From Wuchereria bancrofti (lineage: Eukaryota; Nematoda; Chromadorea; Rhabditida; Onchocercidae), in the NCBI GenBank assembly GCA_005281725.1, contig SSBO01000003.1:9119088-9183087 (forward strand): DNA of 64,000 nucleotides, read 5' to 3'. A program made the translations under genes and the position numbers. Positions 12,804 through 26,162 of this stretch are shown one piece after another; the first letter of the stretch is position 1, and every line of letters begins with the position of its first letter. The notes under the pieces are model-generated. The model ran no database searches. It was not told the DNA's origin and saw only the letters and a program-made list of their open reading frames with translations.

Positions 12804-13167
12804 TCATGCTAGCAATGCTTTAAAATCATTGATTGCTAATCGAATTCCATCTTTTTCAGCTTCTTTATTCTTACCACCATGAACTTTTACTATTGGCTGA
12901 AAAAAAAACGAAAGAAAGAAAAAAAAATTGATTTATTATTTTCTAAAATATATAATTTATAAATAATTGAAATTTTGAAATTTTACAAAATTAAATTAGT
13001 AAGAAATTTTTTTTCCACGTAAAAATTTTACCAAAAAAAAAAAACAAATATTTTATTTTACTTACTCTTTTTGGAAATAAATGCCATATTCGCATACTAA
13101 TTATTATACCAATCAAATAAAACATTATTGATATGATTGAATGAATTGATAATGATAATGCAAACAT
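12804..13167 (-). CDS. small single-pass membrane protein, 64 aa, two exons
   Basis: Read on the minus strand: coding exon 1 is 13167-13066 and exon 2 is 12896-12804, joined in phase 0 by a GTAAGT...TTTTTTCAG intron. The ATG lies 14 bases after a TTTTTTTTAG acceptor, which suggests spliced-leader trans-splicing onto this exon. The product is a mostly hydrophobic N-terminal half (about residues 2-24, probable membrane span), then RIWHLFPKR. A hydrophilic tail follows (VKVHGGKNKEAEKDGIRLAI) and ends FKALLA. I do not recognise the family; size and topology resemble small organellar or ER membrane subunits, but this is only a resemblance. An alternative is that the acceptor is cis-spliced to an upstream exon, for example a minus-strand ATG at about 13774 that would begin MFRSLIRC, but phases do not match directly. 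Confidence 0.6.
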
Positions 13168-13810
13168 CGTCTTATTAAGTTCTAAAAAAAATTTTTTTAT
13201 CAAAATCAGAAAATTTGAATGAAATTTCAAAAAAGTAATTCAAAAAAAAAAAAGTAAAGAAACGGAATAATTGATGTCATTACTTTTTATCTTTTAATAT
13301 AATAAGAATTGACCAAATTATAATTACAAATATTTATTTTGCATCAACGAAAGAAAAAAAAAAGCATTTTTTTAAAATTATCTTTTATGTCTGAATTTAA
13401 AATTTTAATCATAAAATCACTTAATTAAAAGTTGCAAAAGGCTAAAATTTATTTTTAATACAATAACAAAATTTTTTTTTTCAGTCTAAATAAATACAAC
13501 AAATTAGTTATAAAAAATTTTTTGAGGAAATATTATGAGAAAAGATAAAAAAATATATTTTTGTCAAAAAAAAAAAAAAAAATAAAATAAATAAAATAGC
13601 TCATTAAGAAAAATTGTTAATTATTAATCAAAAATTGGTTAAAATGAAAATTTTCCAAGTTGTCATTTGAGCGAAATCATAAACTAAAATATAAAATGAT
13701 GCTGAACGATTAAATAATGGCAAACGGACCTATTTATTACAGCGACACAACGAATCAACGATCGGAACATGTTGAAAATCACAAAATTTACAATTCGTGA
13801 GAATTATAAC

Positions 13811-14028
13811 TAATTTAAGAATGAATTAAATTTTATTTAATTAATTTAAGAATGAATTAAATTTTATTTAATTAATTTAAGAATGAATTAAATTTTATTT
13901 AATTAATTTAAGAATGAATTAAATTTCATTTAACTAATTTAAGAATGAATTAAATTTTATTTAACTAATTTAAGAATGAATTAAATTTTATGTAACTAAT
14001 TTAAGAATGAATTAAATTTTACTTAATC
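13811..14028. repeat. 31-bp tandem repeat, about seven copies
   Basis: The unit is 31 bp, TAATTTAAGAATGAATTAAA followed by TTTTATTTAAT. The first copies are identical and the last three carry single substitutions (ATTT to ACTT, TATTT to TATGT). The repeat is non-coding and sits about 640 bp upstream of the small minus-strand gene. Confidence 0.93.
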
Positions 14029-14147
14029 GTACATTTATTCTACTGAGTTAAAATATTTCAGAGTTATTTATAATTATTTGCAGTTTTTTTTTATTTATTT
14101 TTACCTTTTTTTAGAGTAAAATATCTCACTCATTTTTCCTTCTCTGA

Positions 14148-14200
14148 ATCCTCTCTCTCTCTCTCTCTCCTTCTCTCTTTCACTCTCTCTCCCTTCCTTT
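14148..14200. repeat. (CT)n polypyrimidine microsatellite
   Basis: A CT dinucleotide run of about ten units is followed by imperfect CT/TC tracts. Confidence 0.9.
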
Positions 14201-14582
14201 ATGAACTAGAAAATATTTTAAAAATATACATTTTATTGATGATATTCATTTATTGTATTGTTATATTTATATAAAAGATTTAACAAAATTTTAAGGTTAA
14301 AGTTCATTTGCGAATAAAGAAAGACATGAAATGATTAATGATAAATTAGCAATAATTCAAATTTTTATTGTAAACAAATTAAAATTAAGTAAGAGATAAG
14401 GAATTAAAATATAATCATAAATGAAAAAAAAGAATGAAAAAAAAGGGAGTTGCAGTAAATTGTTTGATCTTCGCTTGATATTACATATGATTTTGAATTT
14501 CTAGTAAGAAAGAAGATACCGTTGTACTCATAAACTGCTTAATCAGTATTTAATTCCGGAAAAGTATAGTTCAAAAACAGAT

Positions 14583-14645
14583 GTAATAATAATAACAACA
14601 ATAATAGTAATATAATAATAATAATAATGACAATAATAATAATAA
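14583..14645. repeat. (AAT)n microsatellite
   Basis: Imperfect AAT/ATA trinucleotide repeat with occasional C interruptions. Confidence 0.88.
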
Positions 14646-17600
14646 AACTCAAAATATTATAAATAATAGCATAATATAGTGGTGACATTGATAAATTTTG
14701 AAATTTCTATTTATATTGTTTGGTTTATTTTGTTTACCATAAAGATCTCATGATCAGTTTCAAATTATTTATGATAATTAATTCCAACTGATAATACATT
14801 TTTTCATGTTATCAATAATTTAAAAAAAACTTCACATCAAATTGATAACTTTGTCAGTTTTGATTAAATTTTTTTAATAGATAATTCAAATTTTAATCAA
14901 AGATTGATGAAGAAATCATTAATGAAGAATTTTGATATTGGTAATGAATAACCGGTTTTTTGCTAAACTTGAATTCTTAATTCTTAAATAGTTTAAAAAT
15001 GGATAAAACTTTTTTATTTGTTCATAAAATACTTTGAATTAAAATCCTAAAATTAATTTCAAGAATGAATTTTTTGTTCTTTAGAGCCATGAAATATGCT
15101 AAAAATTTTTGTGATATATTTGATAAAATTATCAATGAAAGAAATTATTTCATTCAGTTAATACAATTTTTATTAAATCATTCCTAAAATAATCCAAATA
15201 TAATTTAATACATTTTTAAATTTTCAGTAACTTAAACGTTACCAAAAAAAAAATGTTAATTATAAGATTTGAAAACTTTATTTCAAATATAACTATTAAA
15301 AAATTTGCCATTTCTATATGATACTTTTATTTTATTTGATATATAAATTAATTTAAAAGAACAAACACATTACAATTATCTATTTCTTTTCAAGTTTATT
15401 ATAATTGTTTAAAAAAAAAATCATTAAAAAATAAAAAAAATTACTGGAAATTGAAGAAAAAAAGAAAAACACTGGAAATTAGTTTTTTTTTTTCCTTCAA
15501 ACAAAGATTAAATTTTTTTTTTTTCGTTGAATTATCAAATCATTTAACTAATGGATGTTGACAATAACATGCATTGTTTAACTTTTAGAAGGTGTCCGTT
15601 CTTTTTTTTTTTTAATAGTTAAAAAATGAATGAAGAAAGAGAGGCAAAAATAAGGTCAAAGGGTAGGTGAAAAAAAAGTCGAAGAAGCGATACTTTGAAA
15701 TTGTGTGTGTGTGTGTTTTTTTTTTTTTAAATTTACAGATTGCTGAATTTTTTAAGTGAATATATTTAGAATTAGATAGAAATTTGTAGCTTCTAAAATT
15801 TTTCGATATTAATTAAGTGATGCTAAAATATGCAAAAAGTAATAAACATTTTTAACTTTAAATTAATATACAGGTGAAATAAAATATAATTACTAAGACT
15901 AATACACCTGCCGAAATAATGGAATAAATTCTTCTTTTTTTTTTCATCATCTTTCAAACATTTGATAATTAATTCTTGCTTATATTTTAATATCATCTAA
16001 TCAATTCTCGTTATATTATCATATGTTGCTTTAAATTTACTTTCGTTTTATTTAAAAAAAAAAAAAAATGGAAATTAAGTATCAGTTTTTTTTTCAAAAA
16101 TTTCGTTGCAAAAAATTTTCATAATCAGTTCAATTTAAATTTTAGAGAATTCGGTTTATTCGTTTTATTAATATTTCTTTTATAAATGAAAAGAAAGAAT
16201 TGTTGAAAAAAACAGAGTGAAAAGTTGTTGAATTTATTATTTGACACAATTTGAAAAATATTTAATGTCAAATATTAATTAAAATTATTCAATCATTCGG
16301 ATAATATTAATAATTCGTATATTTGATGATTTTTAATTTTTATTTTATTAATTGTTGAAGAAACTATTAATAAAATTTGATAAATTTATATTATTAATTT
16401 ACTAATAACTATTCACATTTCTTTCTTTATCTTTTATTTCCAATTTTTTTTTTTTTTTTGTATATAGGTATAATACCTTCGCAGCTGTTTATAAATTTAA
16501 TGAATTTTTACTTACATTCATCAATTATTAACTTTAAACTGATTACATACTGATTAGATATGATAAAAAATTTTTAAGTATCTTTCTTTTCGTTCATTTT
16601 TTCAATTATATCATTTTTTGAAACATAAAAGAAAGTTGTTAGTTGTTTAAAATGAATTATTAAAATGGAATATACTAACAAAATTAAATGCTTTTACAGG
16701 TGTTTTAAATTAAAAAATAAATATGATTAATTGATAGCAAAATAATTTAGAATTAATAAACATCAAAATTTGCTATAGTATATTTAACAGTAATTTCTTG
16801 CAAATTTATATTTCTAAATCATTAAATTTTGCTCCAAATTTTTAACAAAATTGAATTATTATATTTAAATTTGATATTATGCAATGAATTTTCCTTTTTT
16901 TTTTTGTTTATCTATACAAAGAATGAAATATTTTTGGAATATATGAAAAATTACTGGATGTGATTTTTTTTCTTTGCGAATAAATTAAAGAAAAAATAGC
17001 ACAAATGATAAATATCCTTTCAATTTTAATTAATAAAAATAAAAGAAAAATGGAAATGATAAATATCTTTTCAATTTTAATTAATAAAAATGAAAAAATA
17101 AAAATGCGTGGCAGAAATGAATAATTAAAATGGAAAACAATCTTAATCACAACTTTTTTTTTTAACACTAACATTTGAATAAATTATTATTATTCATTAA
17201 AATATTACTTAAATAAAAATCATAAATAAAAAAGAAAAGAAAAAAATCACATGTTAAAAACATTTCTCATTTATTTGTTTTACTTAATTCTTAAAAATAA
17301 TATCATTATTTGCTATTATAATAGAATATAATAGTTTATAAAAGATTGAAGAAATTATTTCTGCTAAATAATTCATTTTCAAAAGAAAAAAAAATATCAT
17401 TTCCACTATAAAATTAATGAATTATACAAAGAAAGGGAAAAAAAAGAAAGAATTTATTGAAGGAAAGGAAAGGAAAAAGAATCTTTTCTCATTTCATTTT
17501 CTCTTTCTATTCTTTCTTCTTTTTTTTTTTTTTAGTGATAACAGCAGATGCTTTTGCACAAAAATTTTGATAGCATTAGTAAGTTAAAAAAAAAAAAGAA

Positions 17601-18628
17601 AGAAAAAGATAAGAGAGAACTTTTCTAGTCAGCTGCACATATTATAATAAATTCTTTAAAAGTTTTCAAAATAACATTTTTATTTCATTTTACTCTTTTA
17701 AAAATATTTCCAATGTATTTAAAATTGCAGCATTTTATCACAGCAAATTTTTTGCGACTTTTTTTTTTCTTTAGAATAATTTGTAAAATTTACATAATTA
17801 CAGTCAATATCGATCGTAATTATATAAGAAAAAATAAATTGTTTCATAAATTTGCTACTTTTTTCTTTTCCTAAATTTCATTGAATTTCAGAAAATATAC
17901 CTATGCATTTTATCATTCTTTATCTGTTAATTTTTACAAATTTGAGAAATTTAACTTCTTTTTTTTTAATTTAAGAAAACTAAATAATTAAATAATAAAT
18001 ACCAATTATATAAAAAAAAACCTATAAAATATCAAATAAGGCAAAAATTCTTACAACTAAAATGAATACTTGCTTAAATCAGCCACCTGAGAAATGTTTA
18101 TTGCAAAAAGATTAAAAAGTTTCGCTGTGTGATCCTGTATCACTTCATTCGTGGACTGAAAAGTGACACTAACGATTACTTTTACCTTTGCTAATCTTTC
18201 TTTTAATGCTGAGATCAGTGTTTTCTTCGTTTTGTTTTGATAGAATTTTTGAAATTATATAACTAAATGAATATCCTAAAACTACGTAATGTCACTACGT
18301 AATATCACGTTATCATTCTAAAATGTTACGTGATATTTTGAATTTTAAATTTAACGCATTCAAAAAAAAAATAGTTTTCGTCGTATGTTAACTCTTCACG
18401 TAACACAACGACAATAACAGTATTAATGCTTTAGCTCTTTTATTTTAGTATTTTTTTTTATCTTCTTGAACAATGAAATACGAATATATTTTGTATTTTC
18501 ATATATTCATTGACTTCTTAATCATAAATGTATTACAAATAATGCTAAAACATACAATAAATGAAATGATTTTGGAATATTGCATATCCAGTAATAATAG
18601 TCTTTTAAAAATTTATAGAACAAGTGTT

Positions 18629-18793
18629 ATTTATTATTATTAATATTGTTTATTATTACTGCCATTATTATTATTATTTATTATTCTCATTATTTATTTA
18701 TTATTATTATCTTTACTTATTGTTACTATTATTATTGTTCATTATTATTATTATAATTATTATTACTAATTATTATATATATATATATGTTGA
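18629..18793. repeat. (ATT)n microsatellite
   Basis: About 160 bp of TTATTATT-type repeats interrupted by C and G, ending in an AT dinucleotide run. Confidence 0.88.
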
Positions 18794-20010
18794 ACTTTAT
18801 TAAAAGTCAATCTTTTTCCATTTCATTACATTGTTTACAGCTTTTTGTCAATTGTATTACATATACATATGGGACAGGTATTATTCTTGCCATTTATAAA
18901 ACACTTTTTTTCCTTGCTTCTGACCATTGCTACTAATGAAATGTAATGCATTATGTCTGTTCAATTTTATTCAATTTTATCAAACATTGAATATTTTCCA
19001 ATTCTTATGTTGCACAAATTTTACTAATCTATTATTTCTTTATTTTCTCTGCTTGTACTATAGCTTTCTAAAAGTCCTTAAAATCCATATCACAACATCC
19101 AATCCACGAAAAGCAAAAGCCACCCCATAAACATCCACCCCAACTCTACTTCAAATACATCGTGCCATGGGGTCAGCCGGTTCAGTGCACATTTCGTCGC
19201 ATGTTATGCTATTATAGTAACATCCGGATGTATATATATAATTACCCTGTCCTTTTTTTTCTTTTAATATTTTGATGTAATTAAATTATTTCTCCATTTT
19301 TCATCTTTAGTTAAATTATGCAGATTTCTTCGAAAAACATGAAAAAAGTAAAGGAATGTTTACGATTAAAATAAAAAGTAAAAGAAGAAATGAGTGGTAT
19401 AAAAGTATAAAAGATAAAATAGCAAGAGATAATGATTTGCATGAATAATAATTCAATATTAAAGTTGAATCATTTATGGTGAATCATTATTAACAATGCC
19501 TACCACCTATGAAAAAAATTGAATCATTTGTGGATTTGAATATCTTCTAATTCGTTCTCTGTTTAGTTCTAGTTTGAATATTATGTTCTAAGGTTATTTT
19601 CATTCAATTCAAATTCAAGGTAGAAATAAAAAAGATAGTGCGGTTTATTCATTGATATTGTGAACAGAATGAAGAGGATGAAAATTTTATGAGAGAGGGT
19701 CTGCTTTTTTTATTAAAATAATCGAATTGGTGTATAATCAAATAATAATTCGTATTATTACGCCATTATATCCGAATTATTCAGTTAATTCGGATTAGTT
19801 GAAGTGTAACGTTTGTTGCATTTTCATCAATATAATGATGATTTTGCTTCAAATTATTGATTATTCATATTGTTTCGTTTTTCATAAATTTTCATACCAT
19901 TTTTGTCTTTAATCGAAATTTAATTTCAGAAGCATCGAAAGCAAAATAATTTTTTCTTTTGCTTAATTTCATATTTTATCAAGATATATAAATGAAAGGA
20001 TATAGGATTC

Positions 20011-23000
20011 ATGGATGAAAATCAGACACAATGTTGTTCATATTCACGAAATAGCAATTATTTGTCGTATAATAAACGAATAGTTTTTGTACGACGACCA
20101 GGTAAATTTCCTTTTAATGACTAATAAAATAACATATCCTGATCAAAACACGATTAATACAATACACAGAGAAAAGCAGATAAAGAGATTTTAAATACTA
20201 CTTGGTTAAATGTTAAATCCTGAAAATGCTTTTTTTTGTGTAAATTGTTCCAATAAAAAATTTTCATTCATTTTATGTATTCCAGGAGCAAATAATTTTC
20301 CATCCGCGGATTGCTTTCGATGCGAAGATTGTCTTGCACCAAATCGATTAGATGTTGGAAATGGACAATGTATTGTGCGGACATTGTTTCTTTCAGTAGA
20401 TCCAGCACAGGTCTCTTAATCTTTCTCAGATTTACATTTTAAATAAACCTAACACAAAAAAAAAATAAATAAATAAAAATTTAACTATCCTAAATAGGCA
20501 TTTGTTATGGGATGAGCTTAGAATAATAAGGATGTAAATGTGGATTTCTTTTAAAGTGTTACTATAATTCAAGTGGATTTTGAAATTCTCTGTTTAAGTT
20601 ATTATTTTCAATTCTGCTCAGTTTTTAGCGGTGCCGGATGAACAAATCAACAGGCGTTGATTACTTAGCACCGTATGAAATAGGCGAATTAGTTGACGGT
20701 TTGGAAGGAATTGGAATTATCGAAATGGTATCACCAAAGTATGTTTTTGCTCTGTTTTTCAGTGATTACACTATCAATAGATCAGAGATGTAGGTTTCAA
20801 ACTGTATTCAGCTTTAGAATTGTTTGTTATTTTATTTATTATAGATTTTTATGTATCCTATCTTATCCAATCTTATAAAATCTTATTTATTCCATTTGAA
20901 AATAAACAGCCGATCTGCAAATTTTAAACTGAATCATGGAGTAAATGTAAGGTTCTAAATACACGATGAAATTCGTTTGTTATATCAAAATATGGAACCA
21001 TATTTTCTTATTATGATAATTTTAGTAGTGCTTTCAAAGTTGGAGATTTGGTAACAAGTATTGGACGATTATGGCCATGGAGTAGGCTTTTTGTTGCGGA
21101 TCAAGTTGATCTCGTAAGGGTAAGTGATTGATCTGTATTCAAATTTTTGAAATTTATTTAAAATTCTGAAATTTAAAGTTCTCTGTCTTCATCTAATTCA
21201 TTTGTTTGTTCAAACTGTTTGTACATATGGTCACATTTATATCTGACAATTGAAGTACCTTTCAACTTCCTTGTTTAAATACTTTCGCAGTACCTGGTAA
21301 AGTAAGAGAGAATATGACAGCATTATTTGTTTGTTTTGCTGTGAAAAGAAGAAAAAAAAACAGCTATAATATTTGTTCTGGCTGTGCAGTAGATTCTTCG
21401 TCAAAAATTTTTTAATTATTTCCTGAAAAATCTAACACTATAAGAAATCTAAGCAACTACTTATGGGATCGAAATAGTAATAGTTTAGGTTTTCTTACTG
21501 AACTAAATTTGTTGTGATTCGGAATATTTAGGAAATTTGCAGGTTACTTTACCACCTGGTTTTTCCCCATCAATTATACTGAGCTGTGTGGGTTTGTCTG
21601 GTTTAACAGCTCTGCTTGGTATTCAAAAAAAAGCTGAAATTGATCGAACACGGCCGCAAACATTTGTCGTTTCCGGTGCAGCCGGTTCATGTGGTTCATT
21701 AGCTGGACAGGTTTATCCATTTTATTTAGTTTTTTTTTTTCCCATGGTGAATATTCACTGTTGTCTTACTGACAGCTTAGCCCGGAAGAGACAGAGAGAG
21801 ATTACAACAGTTGGTTAGTTGATGGCATGATAAGCGTCTTTCAGAGGTTGATATTCGTCTATTTCCGTATGGCCAAGAACAGTGCCATTGGGACGGAATG
21901 CGTTGCAATGGATATTGTTTTGGTTCATTGATCAAATTGTTTCATTGGGATTTTAATCCATATTGTATGATATAATTCATTATATTTTTTCGTTTCTTTT
22001 TTTTTTGTGGTGTTAAGTTAAGAAAGATTTTACATTTTATAAAATGCTGTTATAGATTGCACGTTTATATGGTTGTACGAAAGTGATTGGTATTTGTGGT
22101 TCGGATCAAAAATGTGCTGTGTTATTGAATGAATGGGGTTTCAATGGTGCGATAAATTATAAACAGGAATCTGTTGTTGATCGTTTACATAAGCTTGCCC
22201 CGGAAGGTGTTGACATATATTTTGATAATGTTGGTGGCTTTGTGAGTGATGCTGTAATATCATTGGTAAGTCATAAATATATAAGGCTATGTCTCGCTGA
22301 ATTAAATTTGATTCTTATTTCTAGTATTTTGCATGTACTTAATGCTGAATCTTTATTGCGAGTCATTTTCAACTATTCCTAGTATTACTGATTTCGACTA
22401 TTTTTAATTTTCTATTTTTAACACTAAACAAGCACAACATTAATTCAACATCGGTATTTTTTGGTTATTGGAATGTATGATATCTCTTCCCATGTGCATT
22501 ATTTAATATAGTATTTAATCCAAATTATTTAATGTATTTTTTAATCTAACTTTTTTTTGAGTCTTATTTTGGTTGGAAGTATATTTGAACATGTTGCGAT
22601 GTTCATTTTACGGTTGTTTTGTGATGTTAATCACAATGGCATGTTAGTCGCTAAGTGAAGAACCTATTAATAAAGAAAAAAGGTATTTGTGAAATCAAAA
22701 GAATTCGTACTCAAGCAAATATCCATTTTTCTTTTAAGATGAGCGAAGGTGGTCGTATTGTTTTATGTGGACAAATAGCTGTGTATAACACTGACTTACC
22801 GAATCCACCACCTCTTCCAGAGAAAACAGCTCAAATTATCGCGGAAAGAAAAATTAAGAGGTATAATAATTATTATGAAGGATTTAAAAAATTTTAGGTA
22901 TATGTTTTTTTTTTTTTCATTTATTGAATCAATTTTCATAATTTAAATGAATTTTTGTAGAGAGAAATTCATTGTGTTGCAATACAAGGATGATATCGAC

Positions 23001-23505
23001 ACATCTGTGGCACAACTTTCAGCATGGTTGCAGGAGAAAAAATTAAAGGTATGTCATTGTTTACTGTAAGGTTAAAAAAAAAGAGAGAAAATAGATCTCT
23101 TTCGCAAATTATTTTCTGCTTTTGTTTTTGGGAAGGTTTACAGTTTTCGGTAGACTAATAGTTTTTATATCTGATAATAGCAATTATTCATATTTAACTG
23201 GTATTTAATATCTGTTCATAGTTCTGTACTCTTCGTTAGTATTTTTCTTACGGATTTTACGGTCCTTATTGATGCTATCATATTTATTTGGATTCTCTGA
23301 TCATATTGGTAGTATTGTTGTTATTTATAGCCAAATCTATTCTAAAAAGAAATAGCTATCATCTTTTATTTTTATTAATGAAATAAATTTGTTACAGAGT
23401 AGAGAAACAGTATATGAAGGTTTGGAACGAGCACCGGAAGCAGTTGTAGATCTTTTAAATGGTTGTAATATCGGTAAAATGATTGTCAAAGTGGATGATT
23501 CATAA
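20011..23505 (+). CDS. prostaglandin reductase 2-like NADPH-dependent enone reductase, 371 aa
   Basis: Nine exons: 20011-20101, 20286-20410, 20629-20738, 21026-21119, 21543-21710, 22056-22265, 22739-22860, 22961-23048 and 23398-23505. Every junction is GT-AG with matching phase, total 1116 bases. The product fits the zinc-independent medium-chain reductase family of PTGR1/PTGR2, which reduces the C=C bond of 15-keto-prostaglandins and related enones with NADPH. Diagnostic stretches are RCRMN in exon 3, the Rossmann nucleotide-binding VVSGAAGSCGSLAGQ (about 182-196), GICGSDQKC (208-216), INYK (229-232), GVDIYFDNVGG (247-257), RIVLCGQIA in exon 7 and NIGKMIVKV at the end. Length is close to the roughly 350 residues usual for PTGR2, with a longer N-terminus. 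No zinc-ligand region is present. The start ATG follows an out-of-frame upstream ATG. Family assignment is secure; substrate preference is inferred. Confidence 0.93.
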
Positions 23506-24947
23506 CTGTTAACAGTACAGTAAATTTTACATCACTTTTTTTTTCTTGTTTTCTGTTTTGTTATGTTCATTTTGTTCATTCTTTGTCATTTATTTTTCAT
23601 CGATAGTTTATAATGAAGTTATGGTTTTACATAACCTCAATAGTACGAGTTATTTAGTACAAATATTGTTGTTATTATCTTTGTAAAGTAGCTCAGTGAC
23701 AATTATATTATAATTAAACTGATTTCTTAGGTATTAAAGTGTCTCCTGATCTTGTCTTTGCAGATTTATTTCAGTTTATTTTATTTAAATTTTCAAATAC
23801 ATCAGAAAATTTATTTCGGCTATATACTGTTTTTGTTTCGAATTTCTGTTTCCAAGAGAATTAAGTATTACCAATATGCCAAGCTACTATGCTAGATGGT
23901 ATCAAGACAGAACAACTCCGATGAGTTGCATATCGATTTAAGCTCATTTAGCATAATTTAGTTCCAGGATTGTATGTGCACTATTTTAGATTTGTGCTGC
24001 TTTGTTTAGAAACGAATTTATTTAACTTTAAGTTAGTATATTCTCGGTTTGTTTAAAGCTTAAGATTTCTAATCCACTTATATTTCTGTAAATCAGTGAC
24101 TTCACTGAATTACCAATTTTCTTTTAATGCTACTAATTTTCCGTTTCATTCTTTGTTTATTAGTAGTCAGTTTGAAGTTTTAATTCACTTAAAGGCAAGA
24201 AACTTTATCTAATCTTTACATGTTAGAAGTATAAATTTATTGTTAGCTTTACATTTGTACAATATGTTACATCTCTAGTAACAATATATTTCCATTTCAA
24301 TTTTTTCTTTTTATCGCTATATGGTGTTCTGTTTTATCATTCATTCTTCCTTTAATTCTCTTAAGTGCTATAAAATTGTTTATTTGTCTGTCTTATATAC
24401 TCTTAATAGGTATTAATTTAGTACCAAATTAGATAGGATTCGAGCAATCAAATAGCAATAAGCATAATTCCTGTTTTAAGTAGATAACAGTTTTGTGAAG
24501 TTTATTTTGCAGACTTGGGACAAATTGTTCTTTGCACTGAAGTGATTTTTAGTGAAATTTTAATGGTCATGTTTTGCTATACTGATTATGTCTTATCAGA
24601 TATCAAATATTGCATTTCATTGTTAATCACTGCGTAAATAATTATATAGTTATTTCTTGCTCGCTGTTTAACTGTTTCTATATTCTGATCATTTATATTA
24701 TTTAGTATAAATTTATAAACAGATGATCAAAGTTCCACTTGCATTGACAAAGGATGCATGTCATTATACCTTAACATGCACAGTGCAGAATTTTTGAAAT
24801 ATTCCGCTCTATTGAGCTGATTTCATTTTACACATAAAGCTGTAATCAGGATTAGTAATTAGCAAATTACTTTTCCTTCTCAGACTGCATTATGTTATAA
24901 ATCAATTTCCATTTTTCAGGTGGAGTGTGTTTTTCCTGTTCGTAGTT
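23506..24947. other. intergenic spacer between reductase and RPC9 genes
   Basis: Both flanking genes are on the + strand. The stretch is presumed 3' UTR of the reductase and upstream region of RPC9. A TTTTTCAG acceptor at about 24912-24919 lies 28 bases before the RPC9 ATG and could accept a spliced leader or a non-coding first exon. No coding exon was found. Confidence 0.55.
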
Positions 24948-26162
24948 ATGGAAATTCTAGATCCACGACATACAATAATTACAAATGCTGAAGTATTCCG
25001 TTTGCTGCAGAGTAGGCGCAAACAGCAAAATGAACTTCCAAAAGATCAACGACCAAAGACTATTGGAACAGTTATATATGAGGTATGTTTCCTTTTACTT
25101 ATCTAATACTATTCTATTATTAATATATGAAGTTTTTTTTTATGCTACAAATAAGCTAAATTAATGTCCTGAACAATTATGTTAGAAAATTGCTATGATT
25201 GGCTGTTTGTCCTTATCACTAATTTCTGTCGAAATATTTTGACCTATTTTTTTTCCAGTAAATTGGCTTGTGAACATTTGAATAAATTAATTATAAAGAT
25301 TAAAGTTGTTATTGTAGACATGCAAATATTTGCAAGAAACACCAGCTGTTACGCAAAGAAATGCAGATATTGAAAAATTTATTCAAGCAGTAACTCCGTT
25401 CAAAGTATGTCTTATTTATTTACGTGAAAAGAAGTAGCAGTTATAATTTCATCGTTTATTTCTATCATACCCATTAATTCAATTGTTAGTTTTTTAACCT
25501 CTCAAATATCCTATTTTAATGTATACATCAAAAGTATACAAGTTTCAAGGTGATATTTTAGATTCACTAATATTCTCTTGCCAAAACTTTTTACATGCGT
25601 CAGTTCACTACATTTACTGAAAACTCTGTTTTTGACTTTGATAATTTCTTTACAGCTGACCGCGGTAGAGATCTTACAGCTCATAAATTTGCGACCTGTA
25701 ACTGCTATAGAGGTGAAAATTTTTCACAATTTTTTTTTTTTCAAGATTAAGTTCGTTTAAATAAGTCTTTTGGAATAAATGAAATAATTTGATAATTGCT
25801 AGTATGAATCTCAGTCCAGAAAAACCGTTAGAGAAAACTAGCTTCGATTATTATTAGCCGTCTGTTTTTGTTTTTCTGGTGTTATTTTAATTGTAACAGT
25901 TCTTCTGGTGTTATTTTAATTGTCTCAGATTCAACTAATAGTGGAAGAATGTGAAGAACGATTAAACGAAGAACAAATCGAATCTTTAATTGCTGTAAGT
26001 TTCATATTTCTATTGTTGATTTTTAATAAGTTGAATGAGAAAGATAAGGAATACACATATATGTGAAGAAAAAAAAATATTTTTTAGATAATTCAAGAAA
26101 ATTTGCCGGAACCATTATCTGATGATTCTAAAGTGAGCACTACCAATGAAAAGGAAAATTGA
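24948..26162 (+). CDS. DNA-directed RNA polymerase III subunit RPC9 (CRCP/Rpc17), 139 aa
   Basis: Five exons: 24948-25082, 25318-25404, 25656-25712, 25929-25994 and 26088-26162. All introns are phase 0, total 420 bases. RPC9 forms with RPC8 the stalk of RNA polymerase III that contacts initiation factors; in mammals the same protein is called CRCP. The order of motifs matches the family: an N-terminal segment with NAEVFRLLQSR, a middle T-x-KYL-x-ETP helix, the hallmark ILQLINLRPVTAIEIQLIVE spanning exons 3-4, then ECEERLNEEQIESL and an acidic, variable tail. Length is close to the human 148 residues. The start was chosen as the first ATG after a TTTTTCAG acceptor. The 3' splice site before exon 4 is tandemly duplicated, see separate entry. 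Identification is confident. Confidence 0.93.
25874..25928 (+). repeat. tandem duplication of a 3' splice-site region
   Basis: A 26-bp segment, TTCTGGTGTTATTTTAATTG followed by TAACAG or TCTCAG, occurs at 25874-25899 and 25903-25928, a period of 29 bp. The second copy carries the acceptor used for RPC9 exon 4. Use of the first would add 29 bases and shift the frame. Confidence 0.9.

Larger units (their letters stand above)
13168..20010. other. long AT-rich intergenic region with simple repeats
   Basis: No supported exon was found over almost 7 kb. Named repeats are listed separately. Slightly GC-richer patches without recognisable content occur at 18060-18180 (with GTGAT-N5-ATCAC), 18284-18420 (repeated ACGTAATRTCAC) and 19080-19260. 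The last may be the upstream region of the reductase gene that starts at 20011. Confidence 0.5.
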
